Shown here: one piece after another, positions 5,467-5,574 of the stretch
Position numbering within the stretch: the stretch's first letter is position 1
Layout: the number at the start of each line of letters is the position of its first letter
Assembly: GCA_900557505.1 (NCBI GenBank)
Contig: USTC01000094.1
Span: 1 to 5,574 of the forward strand
Length of the DNA: 5,574 nucleotides
Direction: 5' to 3'
From: an uncultured Collinsella sp.
GTDB lineage: Bacteria; Actinomycetota; Coriobacteriia; Coriobacteriales; Coriobacteriaceae
Translations under genes and position numbers: made by a program
Notes under the pieces: model-generated
Databases searched by the model: none
The model's input: the letters and a program-made list of their open reading frames with translations, nothing else
Told to the model about the DNA's origin: nothing

Positions 5467-5505
5467 AATGCATGAATATGCAAGCCATTTACGTATTCAT
5501 GCATC
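5467..5505. promoter_or_regulatory. Candidate pair of ARG boxes (ArgR operator)
   Basis: Box 1 (5467-5484) contains the perfect palindrome TGCAT-GAAT-ATGCA (5469-5482). Box 2 (5488-5505) contains TACGT-ATTC-ATGCA (5490-5503), with one good half-site. The two 18-bp boxes are separated by 3 bp and their centres are 21 bp apart. That is the arrangement bound by hexameric arginine repressor ArgR/AhrC. Together they create a 13-pair inverted repeat (5468-5480 with 5492-5504, one G-U). The alternative is a plain AT-rich hairpin followed by CTTTT. The regulated gene would lie beyond the right edge, plausibly in arginine metabolism (inference). Confidence 0.45.
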
Positions 5506-5511
5506 TTTTGG

Positions 5512-5520
5512 TGCTAAAGT
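5512..5520 (+). promoter_or_regulatory. Possible extended -10 of a rightward promoter
   Basis: TGC-TAAAGT (5512-5520) has the TGn extension and four of six -10 positions. Any -35 would fall around 5492-5498, inside box 2 of the putative ArgR site, where a bound repressor would exclude polymerase. The hexamer is only a fair match and no start codon follows inside the window. Confidence 0.3.
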
Positions 5521-5574
5521 TTCAACCCACTTCATAACGACCGCTGCGAAATGCGCATCGGTGCATAAATCGCA

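Noticed and set aside
5468..5508. Second intrinsic terminator formed by the 13-pair inverted repeat followed by CTTTT
   Set aside because: The stem is AT-rich, a strong terminator already lies at 5368-5425, and the repeat is better explained as two operator boxes 21 bp apart. It is not excluded.
1..5574. CRISPR array, insertion sequence, tRNA or rRNA
   Set aside because: I saw no regularly spaced direct repeats, transposase motifs, terminal repeats with target duplications, or tRNA/rRNA signatures on either strand.

Overview
This GC-rich window looks like chromosome of a high-GC Gram-positive anaerobe. The fused EcfA1-EcfA2 ATPase, the codon use and the long nested-palindrome terminators would fit Coriobacteriia such as Collinsella. 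That assignment is inference; there is no rRNA or other marker gene here.

Layout. (1) At 1-425, minus strand, is the N-terminal part of a LacI-family repressor that runs off the left edge. Its ribosome binding site, a possible promoter and an operator-like repeat lie at 430-484. (2) From about 485 to 879 no protein gene can be supported. The stretch is rich in inverted repeats: a 16-bp perfect terminator-like hairpin (619-663) and smaller hairpins at 760-773, 782-802 and 822-859. (3) A promoter with an extended -10 (880-907) leads straight into a full FMN riboswitch (RFN element, about 915-1100). (4) The riboswitch heads a tight operon: ribU (riboflavin S component), a fused two-domain EcfA1-EcfA2 ATPase, and ecfT. 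These are joined by 4-nt and 1-nt overlaps. (5) After 30 nt come two tandem paralogous flavin-type split-barrel proteins of the pyridoxamine 5'-phosphate oxidase superfamily (4431-4877 and 4922-5332). A very long nested hairpin (5368-5425) closes the unit. (6) The last 145 bases are a promoter region for a gene beyond the right edge. They hold two palindromes whose centres are exactly 21 bp apart, the spacing of paired ARG boxes bound by ArgR.

How it works together. RibU binds riboflavin outside the cell, EcfT couples it to the ATPase, and the two ATPase halves, made as one polypeptide, drive uptake. FMN made from the vitamin should bind the leader RNA and lower ribU translation, and the start/stop overlaps would carry that effect to the downstream genes. 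The two small proteins probably bind FMN or a related flavin, so supply and use of the cofactor may share one transcript. No wholly new system is evident. The points most worth checking are the paired ARG-box-like site, the structured non-coding block upstream of the riboswitch, the basic insertion in the fused ATPase, and the link between the flavin transporter and the duplicated split-barrel proteins.
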